Source: Schleiferiaceae bacterium
GTDB lineage: Bacteria > Bacteroidota > Bacteroidia > Flavobacteriales > Schleiferiaceae
NCBI GenBank assembly: GCA_022565875.1
Contig: JAIULY010000005.1
Span: 1 to 40,236 of the forward strand
Direction: 5' to 3'
Length of the DNA stretch: 40,236 bases
Shown here: piece by piece, positions 1 through 8,563 of the stretch
Layout: the number at the start of each line of letters is the position of its first letter
Position numbering within the stretch: the first letter of the stretch is position 1
Position numbers and translations under genes: made by a program
Notes under the pieces: model-generated
What the model was told of the DNA's origin: nothing
The model's database searches: none
Seen by the model: the letters and a program-made list of their open reading frames with translations, nothing else

Positions 1-382
1 AATAGTTTGCATTGGGGTCTATATTGCTATATCGACACGTAGAGCACTTTATCTGCGACGTGTCATTTTGGCGTCCTTGCAAGGTGATTTCGCTGGTAAC
101 AATGCCTGTGGGAATTGCTATAATGCCGTAAAAAATAAATACATAGCCACGCTTATTGTAGCTCAACCATATCCGAAGTATATATTCACAAAGAAAAATA
201 CCTGTGAACGTCCATTCTAAAATATAAAATTGCTTTCCATACTGCTGACGCAACTCGGGTATGGAGTCGAAAATAGCTACAGAAACACTGGCAAGAATGA
301 ACAGCAACAGCACCAAATCAAATCGTTTGGAAGCCGAATCGTTGTGTTCAAATACAATATCTGCAAGCCGTTGCTTGGTCAT
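1..382 (-). pseudogene. Ion transporter (voltage-gated K+ channel family), 3' partial, internally deleted
   Basis: The frame opens with ATG at 382 and runs off the left edge (127 codons visible). Residues 1-82 match the start of bacterial Kch-like ion transporters: a basic amphipathic start, S1 at about 22-38 and S2 at about 54-72 ending in EYILRIWL. At residues 85-88 the sequence YGII joins directly to IAIPTGIVTSEI, which in full-length relatives follows the pore near the end of S6. The C-terminal CxxC (C113, C116) also fits the usual cysteine-rich tail. S3, the S4 voltage sensor, S5 and the TVGYG filter are therefore absent, roughly 130-150 residues by family comparison from memory. The frame stays open across the join. 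It lies 19 bp downstream of the M1 peptidase on the same strand. It is probably a decayed channel; an assembly collapse is the main alternative. Confidence 0.65.
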
Positions 383-401
383 CTTGTCCGTTTCGTATTA
401 G

Positions 402-2222
402 CTAGTTGCTTTGTGTTGGCCAAGTATTGTTACCCCTATCAATATCGGCCATATAGCCTAAAGGATCGATATACACCGCCTCAACTTTACCTTTTGCTGT
501 AATGGTAAACGTGTACTCTGGGTGTGTCCAAGGCCAAGGGGTAAGTGCTTTCATGTCTTTATCTTGTTTTGTTCCAAACATCATGGCCAACGGGATGGTG
601 TAGCGGTCTATTTCGCCGTCTTTGTACTGTACATACACATCAACCGGCATGGGCATGTCGCCCAACCGCTGAAGTGTGATGGTGGTTTCTTTCTTCTTGC
701 TCTTCACGTCCTTTATAGCGTAATCGATGTGTTTGGTGCTTTCTACCCAATAATTTTGGTACCAATCGAGTTCTATATCAGAAACTTTTTCGAAAACACG
801 AATCACATCATTGGGGTCGGGGTGTTTGTACTTAAAGTCGTTGAACAATCGACGCATGGCTTTCCAGAATGTTTCTTCGCCTACAATGTAGCGCAGTTGA
901 TTGAGGAAAATAGCGCCTGAGGAGTAGCTAGAAATACTGTACGTACGGTTATCTAGGTAATGATCGGCGTGGGTAGTTAACGGTTCTTGTTTGCCCGATT
1001 TGGCTAAGAAATCGTAAGTAGCATAGGAGCGCGCGTGTGGGTTGTCGGCATTCTTTCCAAGCATAGCGGCAACCACTTCGCTTTCGATAAATGACGTGAA
1101 GCCCTCATCCATCCAAGGGTGTTTGCCCTCGTGTGAGCCAAGTAGCCCATAGAACCAACTGTGAACGGCCTCGTGCACGAACAATCCAAAAAAGCCATCA
1201 AACTTACCGTTACCCACCACCAAAGTGGCCATGGGATACTCCATGCCGCCGTCACCACCTTGTATGACGGAGTATTGCTTATAGGGGTACTTTCCCACTA
1301 AGTTTTCCATGACCTTAAAAAACCGTGCTGCATAGTCGGGCAAGCGCTCCCAGGCTTCTTTATTGGCATTGTCGGTATAGAAAAAATGCAACATGGGGCC
1401 ATCTGGCACTTTTAATTGGTAATGGTGGTAGGCTGTATCGGCCGCCCACATAAAATCGTGCACTTTTGGCGCTACAAAATGCCAAGTAATCTTATCGCCT
1501 TTTGGCGCAATCACCTCACCCGTTTGATAGCCATGCCCCACCTCATTTGGATTTTGCACATAACCTGTTCCGGCTACAACATAATTCTTATCGATAGTGA
1601 TTTTTACATCGAAATCGCCCCAGACACCGTAAAATTCTCTTCCGATATAAATATCTGGATGCCAACCATCTTTATCATACTCGGCCAACTTGGGATACCA
1701 TTGCGCCATACTGTAGCGAATGCCTTCTGAGTTGTCTCTACCCGAGCGCCGAATTTGAACAGGCACTTGGGCTTCGTGTTCCATTTCGAAAACAGCTTTT
1801 TGCCCTGGCAGTATGGGGTCTGTGAGGGTTACTTTTAGAATGGTCTGGTGTACCTCAAAAGATTGAGGTTTTCCATTCATCAATAAGCTGTTTATGCGTT
1901 GGTAACCGATTTCATCGGGCTGAAGTCGAGAAATGCGTCCACCGACACGACGATCGGGGTCAGCAATGGTGCGCGAGCGGACATCCATCATACTCCCGGG
2001 CTGAAACGCATTGAAGTACAAATGGTAATAGACCTTGTTTAGCGTATCGGGACTGTTGTTGGTGTACGTAAGCACTTGCTTGCCCTTGTATTGATTCTTG
2101 ACGACATCCATGTCGATGTCCATTTGATAGCTGACGTGCTGTTGCCAATTTGCCTGTTGCGCGGTTAGATTAAAAACCAAGGCGCAAGCCACCAATAAAG
2201 AAACGGAGAATTTAGTAAACAT
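402..2222 (-). CDS. M1 family metallopeptidase (secreted)
   Basis: A 606-residue zinc aminopeptidase-like protein. A signal peptide ends near LTAQ at residues 20-23. The exopeptidase-type substrate motif GGMEY is at 325-329. The zinc site is HEAVH at 350-354 followed by the third ligand E373 in WMDEGF, giving the exact HExxH-x18-E spacing of family M1. The N-terminal part is the usual M1 beta domain and the region after 380 is helical in character. The length is normal for the Bacteroidota secreted M1 group. It is expected to trim peptides in the periplasm or at the cell surface; the exact specificity cannot be read from sequence. The gene starts 20 bp after the MBL hydrolase stops and ends 19 bp before the channel fragment, so the three may be cotranscribed. 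Confidence 0.93.
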   Translation of the reverse strand: MFTKFSVSLLVACALVFNLTAQQANWQQHVSYQMDIDMDVVKNQYKGKQVLTYTNNSPDTLNKVYYHLYFNAFQPGSMMDVRSRTIADPDRRVGGRISRLQPDEIGYQRINSLLMNGKPQSFEVHQTILKVTLTDPILPGQKAVFEMEHEAQVPVQIRRSGRDNSEGIRYSMAQWYPKLAEYDKDGWHPDIYIGREFYGVWGDFDVKITIDKNYVVAGTGYVQNPNEVGHGYQTGEVIAPKGDKITWHFVAPKVHDFMWAADTAYHHYQLKVPDGPMLHFFYTDNANKEAWERLPDYAARFFKVMENLVGKYPYKQYSVIQGGDGGMEYPMATLVVGNGKFDGFFGLFVHEAVHSWFYGLLGSHEGKHPWMDEGFTSFIESEVVAAMLGKNADNPHARSYATYDFLAKSGKQEPLTTHADHYLDNRTYSISSYSSGAIFLNQLRYIVGEETFWKAMRRLFNDFKYKHPDPNDVIRVFEKVSDIELDWYQNYWVESTKHIDYAIKDVKSKKKETTITLQRLGDMPMPVDVYVQYKDGEIDRYTIPLAMMFGTKQDKDMKALTPWPWTHPEYTFTITAKGKVEAVYIDPLGYMADIDRGNNTWPTQSN

Positions 2223-2242
2223 GTTTGTGGGTTAGAATAGCA

Positions 2243-3094
2243 TTAAAGAATATCTTCTAGTCGTGATTTTTTATCTAAGCGAGGACCTCTTTCCGTTTGG
2301 ATGATTGTACCGAGTTCACAAACCGGATCGTGTTCGAAGAACAAAAACCAACTTTCAGCAGCCGCTTTTTGCAAGAGCACTTCCTTTTCTTGCATGGTTA
2401 AAAGCGGACGCGTGTCATACCCCATAACCCACGGTAAAGGTATGTGACCACTACTAGGTATTAGGTCGCCCATAAACGCTATGGTTTGCCCTTTGTAGCT
2501 GATGATAGGAAGCATTTGCGCATCTGTATGTCCATCTACGACATATAGATCAAAACCCAGGGAAGAAGTAGTAAAGGCTGATGACTGGGGGACATCGACG
2601 AAGTTGAGTTGACCACTTTCGTAAATGGGCAAAATATTTTCTTTGAGGAAGGATGCTTTTTCACGTGGATTGGGTTGCGTAGCCCATTGCCAATGCCTTT
2701 GATTGCTCCAAAATTTGGCATTTTTAAAGGCGGGTACATACAGATCCCCCGACTTTACAATAGCACCACCACAATGGTCGAAGTGCAAATGGGTTAAAAA
2801 AACATCGGTAATATCATTGCGATGAAAACCGTGTTGGGCTAAACCTGCATCTAGTGTATCTGTACCATGGAGAAAGTAGTAACCAAAAAACTTTTCACTT
2901 TGCTTATCACCCATGCCGCAATCCACTAGAATAAGGCGGTCACCGTCCTCTATCAACAAGCTTCGCATGGCCCAAGAGCACATGTTGTTCTCGTCTGGCG
3001 GATTAGACGTTTTCCAAAGACTTTTGGGTACTACGCCAAACATAGCGCCTCCATCTAGTTTGAAATGACCGTTGTTTATTGCGTATAATTTCAT
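2243..3094 (-). CDS. MBL-fold metallohydrolase (AHL-lactonase-like group)
   Basis: A 283-residue metallo-beta-lactamase-fold hydrolase without a signal peptide, so it is probably cytoplasmic. The metal site is H102-L-H104-F-D106-H107 in THLHFDHCGG. Later ligands are the His in VVDGHTD, the Asp in FMGDLIP and a C-terminal His in FFEHDP. This arrangement is seen in the N-acyl-homoserine lactonase and related lactonase/phosphotriesterase-like MBL enzymes. The substrate is not determined by these motifs, and many Bacteroidota relatives are uncharacterised. It is the first gene of a minus-strand run with the M1 peptidase. A weak -7-like element (TATCTTCG on the minus strand, 3118-3125) lies 23 bp upstream of the ATG. 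Family assignment is firm; the lactonase label is tentative. Confidence 0.88.
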   Translation of the reverse strand: MKLYAINNGHFKLDGGAMFGVVPKSLWKTSNPPDENNMCSWAMRSLLIEDGDRLILVDCGMGDKQSEKFFGYYFLHGTDTLDAGLAQHGFHRNDITDVFLTHLHFDHCGGAIVKSGDLYVPAFKNAKFWSNQRHWQWATQPNPREKASFLKENILPIYESGQLNFVDVPQSSAFTTSSLGFDLYVVDGHTDAQMLPIISYKGQTIAFMGDLIPSSGHIPLPWVMGYDTRPLLTMQEKEVLLQKAAAESWFLFFEHDPVCELGTIIQTERGPRLDKKSRLEDIL

Positions 3095-3162
3095 CCGTAT
3101 TGTATTAATGTTTGGTGCGAAGATACTAAAACCCCAAACATGAAAACGAACATTGGAGCCAT

Positions 3163-3189
3163 AAAAAAACCGCTCGATTGAGCGGTTTT
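3163..3189 (-). terminator. Rho-independent terminator of the act-cox operon
   Basis: On the minus strand a stem AAAACCGCTC pairs with GAGCGGTTTT around an AATC loop and runs into seven U residues. It starts 16 bp after the coxA stop, so it closes the respiratory operon before the MBL gene. On the plus strand only four T follow the stem, so it is mainly unidirectional. Confidence 0.85.
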
Positions 3190-3205
3190 GTAGTGAATGT
3201 TATCG

Positions 3206-5017
3206 TTAGTGACCTGTGGCCTTTTCACCAGGCTGTAAGGGCACCGTTTGTGGAACAAAGTCCTCTTCAGCACCAGGCTTGCTATAGTCGTAAGCCCATC
3301 TGTGAACAGTAGGCAATTCGCCGGGCCAGTTGCCGTGGATATGCTCTACTGGAGTTGTCCATTCCAAGGTGTTGGAACGCCATGGATTTTGCTCAGCTTT
3401 CTTGCCTCTATACATGCTGTAGAAGAAGTTGAACAAGAAAATAACTTGGGCGATCCCCCCTGCTATGGCAAAGAAAGAAATCAATACGTTAATGTCCACA
3501 AGGTTGTCAAACATAGGGAATGCCGTGTTGGCGTAATACCGTCTTGGAAGACCGGCTAGTCCTAAGAAGTGCATCGGGAAGAACACACCATAGGAGCACA
3601 CAAAGGTGATCCAGAAGTGAACATAGCCCAAGGGTTTGTTCATCATGCGTCCAAACATTTTAGGGAACCAATGATATACCCCTGCAAACAATCCAAAGAT
3701 AGCGGATAGCCCCATTACAATATGGAAGTGAGCCACAACAAAATAGGTATCGTGAACATTGATATCCAAAGCAGAGTCACCTAAGACAATACCTGTAAGA
3801 CCACCTGTAATGAATGTAGACACCAATGCGATGGAGAACAACATACCTGTTGTCAATTGCAAGTTACCCTTCCACAATGTAGTGATGTAGTTAAAGGCTT
3901 TTACCGCAGATGGAATAGCAATTAACAGCGTAGTAAAGGTAAATACACTACCTAGAAACGGATTCATTCCCGTTACAAACATATGGTGACCCCATACGAT
4001 GAAAGAAAGGAATGCGATGGCTAGAATAGAGCCTACCATGGCACGGTAACCGAAGATGGGCTTGCGGGCGTTGGTAGAAATCACCTCTGAAGTAATACCA
4101 AGTGCAGGAAGCAAAATAATGTACACCTCAGGGTGTCCCAAGAACCAGAATAAATGCTGAAACAAAACAGGGCTACCACCGGCATGTTCTAAAACCTGAC
4201 CACCGATAAATATATCAGATAAGTAGAAACTAGTCCCCATGCTGCGATCGAACAACAGCAACAAAGAGGCGCTCAACAATACAGGGAAAGAAAGCACACC
4301 AAGAATAGCCGTTACAAAGAACGCCCAAATGGTCAGAGGCAAGCGCGTCATACTCATGCCTTTTGTTCTAAGGTTAAGAACCGTAACAATGTAGTTAAGT
4401 GATCCAATTAAAGAACCCGCGATAAAGAAGGTCATGGAAATCAACCACAGGGTCATACCAAGACCAGAGCCGGGCATAGCTTGAGGTAGCGCAGAAAGCG
4501 GTGGATACACAGTCCAACCGGCCGCTGCTGGGCCAGCTTCCACAAAAAGGGAAACAACCATGATAACACTAGAGATGAAGAACAGCCAATAGGAGACCAT
4601 GTTCAAAAAGCCAGATGCCATGTCACGAGCGCCAATTTGTAGTGGAATCAATAGATTCGAGAAAGTACCACTCAAACCCGCTGTTAAAACGAAAAACACC
4701 ATGATTGTACCGTGAATGGTCACCAAAGCGAGATAGATATTCGGATCCATCACACCATCAGGCGCCCATTTGCCAAGTAATGTTTCTAAGATAGGGAAAG
4801 ATTGTTCGGGCCAAGCCAATTGAAGACGGAAAAGCAAGGACATTACCATACCGATAAGTCCCATAAAAATACCCGTAATCAAGAACTGCTTACCAATCAT
4901 TTTATGATCGGTAGAGAATATGTACTTGGTGATGAAAGTTTCTTTGTGATGATGGTCGTGCGCATCGTGATTGTCGTGAGCGGTAGTACCATCTAAGTGT
5001 TCTGCAACTTGAGCCAT
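3206..5017 (-). CDS. coxA: Cytochrome c oxidase subunit I
   Basis: A 603-residue catalytic subunit of an A-type haem-copper oxidase, reducing O2 to water and pumping protons. Visible ligands: H102 (low-spin haem, in IHGTIM), H295 with the cross-link Tyr Y299 in GHPEVY (CuB), H344-H345 in WGHHMF (CuB), H430 (high-spin haem) and H432 (low-spin haem) in VVAHFH. E297 in HPEVY marks the A1 type. D132 and N139 fit the D-channel entrance (GARDMA...N). About twelve membrane spans follow a His-rich cytoplasmic tail at residues 14-24. It is the last gene of the act-cox operon, 21 bp after coxB. No subunit III or IV gene follows: the next element is a terminator. Confidence 0.97.
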   Translation of the reverse strand: MAQVAEHLDGTTAHDNHDAHDHHHKETFITKYIFSTDHKMIGKQFLITGIFMGLIGMVMSLLFRLQLAWPEQSFPILETLLGKWAPDGVMDPNIYLALVTIHGTIMVFFVLTAGLSGTFSNLLIPLQIGARDMASGFLNMVSYWLFFISSVIMVVSLFVEAGPAAAGWTVYPPLSALPQAMPGSGLGMTLWLISMTFFIAGSLIGSLNYIVTVLNLRTKGMSMTRLPLTIWAFFVTAILGVLSFPVLLSASLLLLFDRSMGTSFYLSDIFIGGQVLEHAGGSPVLFQHLFWFLGHPEVYIILLPALGITSEVISTNARKPIFGYRAMVGSILAIAFLSFIVWGHHMFVTGMNPFLGSVFTFTTLLIAIPSAVKAFNYITTLWKGNLQLTTGMLFSIALVSTFITGGLTGIVLGDSALDINVHDTYFVVAHFHIVMGLSAIFGLFAGVYHWFPKMFGRMMNKPLGYVHFWITFVCSYGVFFPMHFLGLAGLPRRYYANTAFPMFDNLVDINVLISFFAIAGGIAQVIFLFNFFYSMYRGKKAEQNPWRSNTLEWTTPVEHIHGNWPGELPTVHRWAYDYSKPGAEEDFVPQTVPLQPGEKATGH

Positions 5018-5038
5018 TTCTACAAAAGTTTTTAAAAG

Positions 5039-6070
5039 TTAAATTGCTTCCGCAAATGTTGTTTGTTTTTTCAACCAGTCATTATATTCACTCTCCTCAA
5101 CAACAACAATTTTCATTTGCATGTTGTAGTGTGCTGATCCACAGATTTTGTTACATAACAAGACATAATCAAACTCATACATGTCTTCCTCGCCGGCTTC
5201 CATGCGAAGCTTGTTGATGTTATCCACACGCTTCATTACCCCTTTGTCTTGACGCATTTCTGAGGTGGTAACCGTAGGTGTAAATGCAAATTGTGTGGTA
5301 GTACCAGGTACACAATTCATTTGCAATCTAAAGTGTGGCATGTATGCAGAGTGGATGACATCTTGAGAGCGGAAGCGGAAAACCACAGGTTTGTTCACCG
5401 GGAGGTACAATTCCGAAACAACTCTATCGTCAAGTGCATTGATATCATCAGGGTCAACGCCCATGATATTGGCACCTTTGATGTATCTAACATTGGCATA
5501 CCCCAATTTGTTGTCTTCACCAGCTAAACGTGCATTCCAACCAAATTGTTTGCTATATACCTCTACATAGATAGGTTCTTCATCAAACTCATTAGAGAAA
5601 ATGTCTATCCATGTGGTAAGACCATAAAGAATGATACCTGCCAAAACAACTGCTGGAATAGTCGTCCAAATAAGCTCAAGCTTATTGTTGTGCTCGATGT
5701 ATTCAGCCTTTTGATTTTTGGTAACTCCTCTGTACTTATAAGCGAAGTAGAACAACAAAGGCTGTGTTATCATGAATACTGCGATGATAACAATCATAGT
5801 CAACGCCATGAGGTTATCGGTTTTTACGCCGTGTTCGCTACCCGCTTTGGGCAACATGATATCCCACCATGCGATGGTACCCCAAATAAAGCCACCCATC
5901 ATAAGAACGAGGAAGAGGAGCATCAACTTCCCGTTATAATCGTTTGCCTTAAGTTGGTTCTCGCGTTCATCGTCTTTACGTACTTCTGACGAAAGTTCAA
6001 ATACTCTAACAATTTGCACTATGGCAAGAATTGCTAGAACAACAACCACAACTGTTAATAATCCAATCAT
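5039..6070 (-). CDS. coxB: Cytochrome c oxidase subunit II
   Basis: A 343-residue subunit that receives electrons from cytochrome c or ActA/ActE and passes them to subunit I through CuA. The CuA ligands are visible: H240 in DVIHSAYMP, and C306-x3-C310-x3-H314-x2-M317 in the CNKIC...HYNM loop. K308 stands where many homologues have Glu; that residue binds through its backbone carbonyl, so the site should be intact. Four hydrophobic segments are seen (about 1-21, 48-69, 87-109, 133-154) where two are usual, so the protein carries an N-terminal membrane extension. There is no C-terminal CxxCH, so it is not a caa3-type fused subunit. It starts 24 bp after actF. Confidence 0.96.
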   Translation of the reverse strand: MIGLLTVVVVVLAILAIVQIVRVFELSSEVRKDDERENQLKANDYNGKLMLLFLVLMMGGFIWGTIAWWDIMLPKAGSEHGVKTDNLMALTMIVIIAVFMITQPLLFYFAYKYRGVTKNQKAEYIEHNNKLELIWTTIPAVVLAGIILYGLTTWIDIFSNEFDEEPIYVEVYSKQFGWNARLAGEDNKLGYANVRYIKGANIMGVDPDDINALDDRVVSELYLPVNKPVVFRFRSQDVIHSAYMPHFRLQMNCVPGTTTQFAFTPTVTTSEMRQDKGVMKRVDNINKLRMEAGEEDMYEFDYVLLCNKICGSAHYNMQMKIVVVEESEYNDWLKKQTTFAEAI

Positions 6071-6094
6071 TACTGACGATTTACAATTTTAAAA

Positions 6095-7393
6095 TTATTG
6101 GTGGAAATACTTGCTCTCCTGTAAAACTGGGTGATTCTTTTGAATCAAAGGAGCCTTAGAAAGGTTGGTAAATATCACATAGATAGCAAAGCCAAGGAAG
6201 AAGAAGAAACCACCAACTTCAGCCCAACCCAATCCAAAATGAGGACCTACTGTACCGGGCATGATCATTACAAATGAATCAATCCAGTGACCAACAAGTA
6301 CAATAATAGCAGCCATTGCAACTAAGCCCATATTCCGCTTCGATTCTCTTGGTAATATTAACAAGAAGGGCACTAAGAAGTTTAAGACGATTGCTGTAAT
6401 TGTAGCGGCTTTGTACTCGTCAAATCGCTGCATGTAATAGGTTACTTCTTCAGGTATGTTTGAGTACCAAATCAACATGTATTGAGAGAACCATAGATAG
6501 GTCCAGAAGATGCTGAAGGCAAATGTAAACTTACCTAAATCGTGCAAGTGATTTTCATTTACTTCTTCTAAATAGCCTTTAGATTTCAGATAAACAGTAA
6601 TCAACGCCATTGAGGCCAACGCAGAAACGAAGATGCCGGCGAAAGTATACCATCCAAACAAGGTACTAAACCAGTGTGTATCGATAGACATAATCCAATC
6701 CCACGCAGCCATAGAGCTAGTTACCGCAAAAAACACAGTGAATATTGCACCGATGCGAATTTGCTTTTTGTAAATTGAAAGGTCAGCAGCGTTATCTTCC
6801 AATAAACTATTCTTGCGAATCAATTTGATAGCCCAAACCCATCCTGCGACATACACAAGAGAGCGGAAGACAAAGAAACCAAAATTCAAGTAGGCTTGTT
6901 TGCCAGCTATAATAGCATCATAATTATCAGAACCCTTGTCCATGATGCCGGGTTCCATCCAATGCCACAAGTGGTGCATGTGCATACCACCAGCAATCAT
7001 AACTAAAATAATAACAATGGCAGGAAAAACCAACCACAGCCCCATAGCTTCCATTATTCTATTCAGCACTACAGACCATCCCACGTTTGCAACATACTGT
7101 ATGGCCAAAAAGAATAGCGCACCAAGACCAATAGCCAAGAAGAAGAAGGCATTGTGGAAAAGTGCAGCCCACGGACGGTTTTGCATTTGATGCAACATGT
7201 GTTCAGCATGGCCATCACCACCGCCTAAACCTTCAGTGAATTGCATGTCACCTACGTAAGCATGACCATCAGCGTGGTGAGCAATATCCTCGACAGAAGA
7301 AGGAGCCGAGGTGAATCCGATTACTAAAGCAATGATTCCAACGGCCATTAAGACCATCGAAAAGAGCTTTTCTTTGCTAGTGAATTCAAACAT
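6095..7393 (-). CDS. actF: Alternative complex III subunit ActF (quinol:cytochrome c oxidoreductase membrane subunit)
   Basis: A 432-residue polytopic membrane protein, about ten helices, of the NrfD-like family. In alternative complex III it pairs with ActC to form the membrane core that handles quinol and possibly protons. The identification rests on its place between actE and coxB, its length and its hydrophobic pattern with conserved stretches such as WDWIMSIDTHWFSTLFGWY and the His-rich loop MHHLWHW. A soluble His/Asp-rich segment lies at about 38-70. It starts 29 bp after actE and ends 24 bp before coxB. It has no cofactor-binding motif of its own. Confidence 0.93.
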   Translation of the reverse strand: MFEFTSKEKLFSMVLMAVGIIALVIGFTSAPSSVEDIAHHADGHAYVGDMQFTEGLGGGDGHAEHMLHQMQNRPWAALFHNAFFFLAIGLGALFFLAIQYVANVGWSVVLNRIMEAMGLWLVFPAIVIILVMIAGGMHMHHLWHWMEPGIMDKGSDNYDAIIAGKQAYLNFGFFVFRSLVYVAGWVWAIKLIRKNSLLEDNAADLSIYKKQIRIGAIFTVFFAVTSSMAAWDWIMSIDTHWFSTLFGWYTFAGIFVSALASMALITVYLKSKGYLEEVNENHLHDLGKFTFAFSIFWTYLWFSQYMLIWYSNIPEEVTYYMQRFDEYKAATITAIVLNFLVPFLLILPRESKRNMGLVAMAAIIVLVGHWIDSFVMIMPGTVGPHFGLGWAEVGGFFFFLGFAIYVIFTNLSKAPLIQKNHPVLQESKYFHQ

Positions 7394-7422
7394 TGTTTTT
7401 CGTGTTTCTCTTTATCAAATAA

Positions 7423-8019
7423 TTATTCTGCAGCGGCTGAACCGTCTAGATCTTTTCTGAGCTTCAATACATAGTTGGTCACCTTCCAACGCTCTTCTTG
7501 CGTCATTTGGCTAGCATGACTTCCCATGATACCTTTACCGTAGTGAATCACATGGTAGATAGTTCCCTCGTTAATATCAGGGCGAGCAGCAGAAGCGTAA
7601 CTCGGCACACCGAGAATCTTTTCGTTTTTGACTAAGATTCCTTGTCCATCACCTTTTTCACCATGGCAATGCGTACAAAAGATGTTATACAACTCTTTAG
7701 ATTCCGCCATCACCTTCTCTTTCTTTTCTTCTGAAAGACCATCGAGATGAAACTGGGCAGGGATTTTTAACGCTGCTTGTGCGGCGTCATATCCTTCGGG
7801 GCTGTCCTCAAAAGCATACAAATCATGCCCTCTTGGGATGGAACCCTGAACAGGTTTTAAAGCACCACCATCAGGTTGATACGCTTCAATAGCAGGACCC
7901 CGATACATATCTGGCATGTATTCAAACCCTGGAGTTGATTTATCAAAATTACAGCTAGTCGACGCAACAACGGCGGCAGCGAAAATAACAACAGGTATTT
8001 TATGCATTCTCAATTTCAT
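7423..8019 (-). CDS. actE: Alternative complex III subunit ActE (monohaem cytochrome c lipoprotein)
   Basis: A monohaem class I cytochrome c of 198 residues from the chosen start. The haem site is CTHCH at 115-119 and a likely axial Met is M165 in GKGIMGSH. An N-terminal hydrophobic segment ends in STSC (C23), a relaxed lipobox, so it is probably a lipid-anchored periplasmic protein. ATG at 8019 was chosen because it gives a normal n-region (MKLRMHK); it overlaps the actD end by 20 nt, and ATG at 8007 is also possible. A further upstream ATG at 8055 would add a poor leader. It likely receives electrons from ActA within the complex and passes them to the oxidase. Confidence 0.93.
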   Translation of the reverse strand: MKLRMHKIPVVIFAAAVVASTSCNFDKSTPGFEYMPDMYRGPAIEAYQPDGGALKPVQGSIPRGHDLYAFEDSPEGYDAAQAALKIPAQFHLDGLSEEKKEKVMAESKELYNIFCTHCHGEKGDGQGILVKNEKILGVPSYASAARPDINEGTIYHVIHYGKGIMGSHASQMTQEERWKVTNYVLKLRKDLDGSAAAE

Positions 8020-8563
8020 GATCGTATGACTTTGATTCAGATTGACTAATTTCAATGGCCCCAGTTTCTTTTAACAAATTCGACAAGGTTTCGTGATCTC
8101 CGTCGTATTCAACTTCCATCAAAAACTTATCGTCTGTTACTCTAGGGTCATCGTTCATTGCTTTTCTTCCAGGATAAAGCCCGTTAATGGCAAAGTACGT
8201 CCACACCATAAGGTGAGCTGCAAAGAAAACGGTTAATTCGAACATTACCGGAACAAAGGCCGGCATGTTCATCCACCAGGTAAAACTCGGTTTACCACCG
8301 ATGTTTTGTGGCCAGTCTTCAATCATCATGTACCATGTCATTAGGATAGCTGTAGCTAAACCTAAAGCGCCATAGAAGAAAGCTGCAATGGCTATGTTAG
8401 AGGGCTTTAAACCCATAGCCTTGTCCAATCCGTGAACGGGAAAAGGGCAAAATACTTCTTGTACGTAATAACCTTTCGAACGAACGCTTTTTACTGCGTC
8501 TAATAGTACATCGTCGTCGTCGTACAATGCACGCATCACGGGTTTAGTCTCAGTGGTGGCCAT
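8000..8563 (-). CDS. actD: Alternative complex III subunit ActD (DUF3341 membrane protein)
   Basis: A 187-residue protein of the DUF3341 family. It has a cytoplasmic N-terminal domain of about 55 residues containing the typical F-C-P-F-P-V-H-G-L motif near 38-46, two membrane spans (about 57-80 and 101-126) and an acidic C-terminal tail. It is a structural subunit of alternative complex III with no cofactor. It overlaps the actC end by 14 nt and the actE start by 20 nt, which points to coupled translation and fixed stoichiometry. Confidence 0.93.
   Translation of the reverse strand: MATTETKPVMRALYDDDDVLLDAVKSVRSKGYYVQEVFCPFPVHGLDKAMGLKPSNIAIAAFFYGALGLATAILMTWYMMIEDWPQNIGGKPSFTWWMNMPAFVPVMFELTVFFAAHLMVWTYFAINGLYPGRKAMNDDPRVTDDKFLMEVEYDGDHETLSNLLKETGAIEISQSESKSYDHEIENA

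Noticed and set aside
3095-3205. Possible missing coxC fragment between coxA and the MBL gene
   Set aside because: The 111 bp contain only the terminator and a short leader; no subunit III motif is present in any frame.
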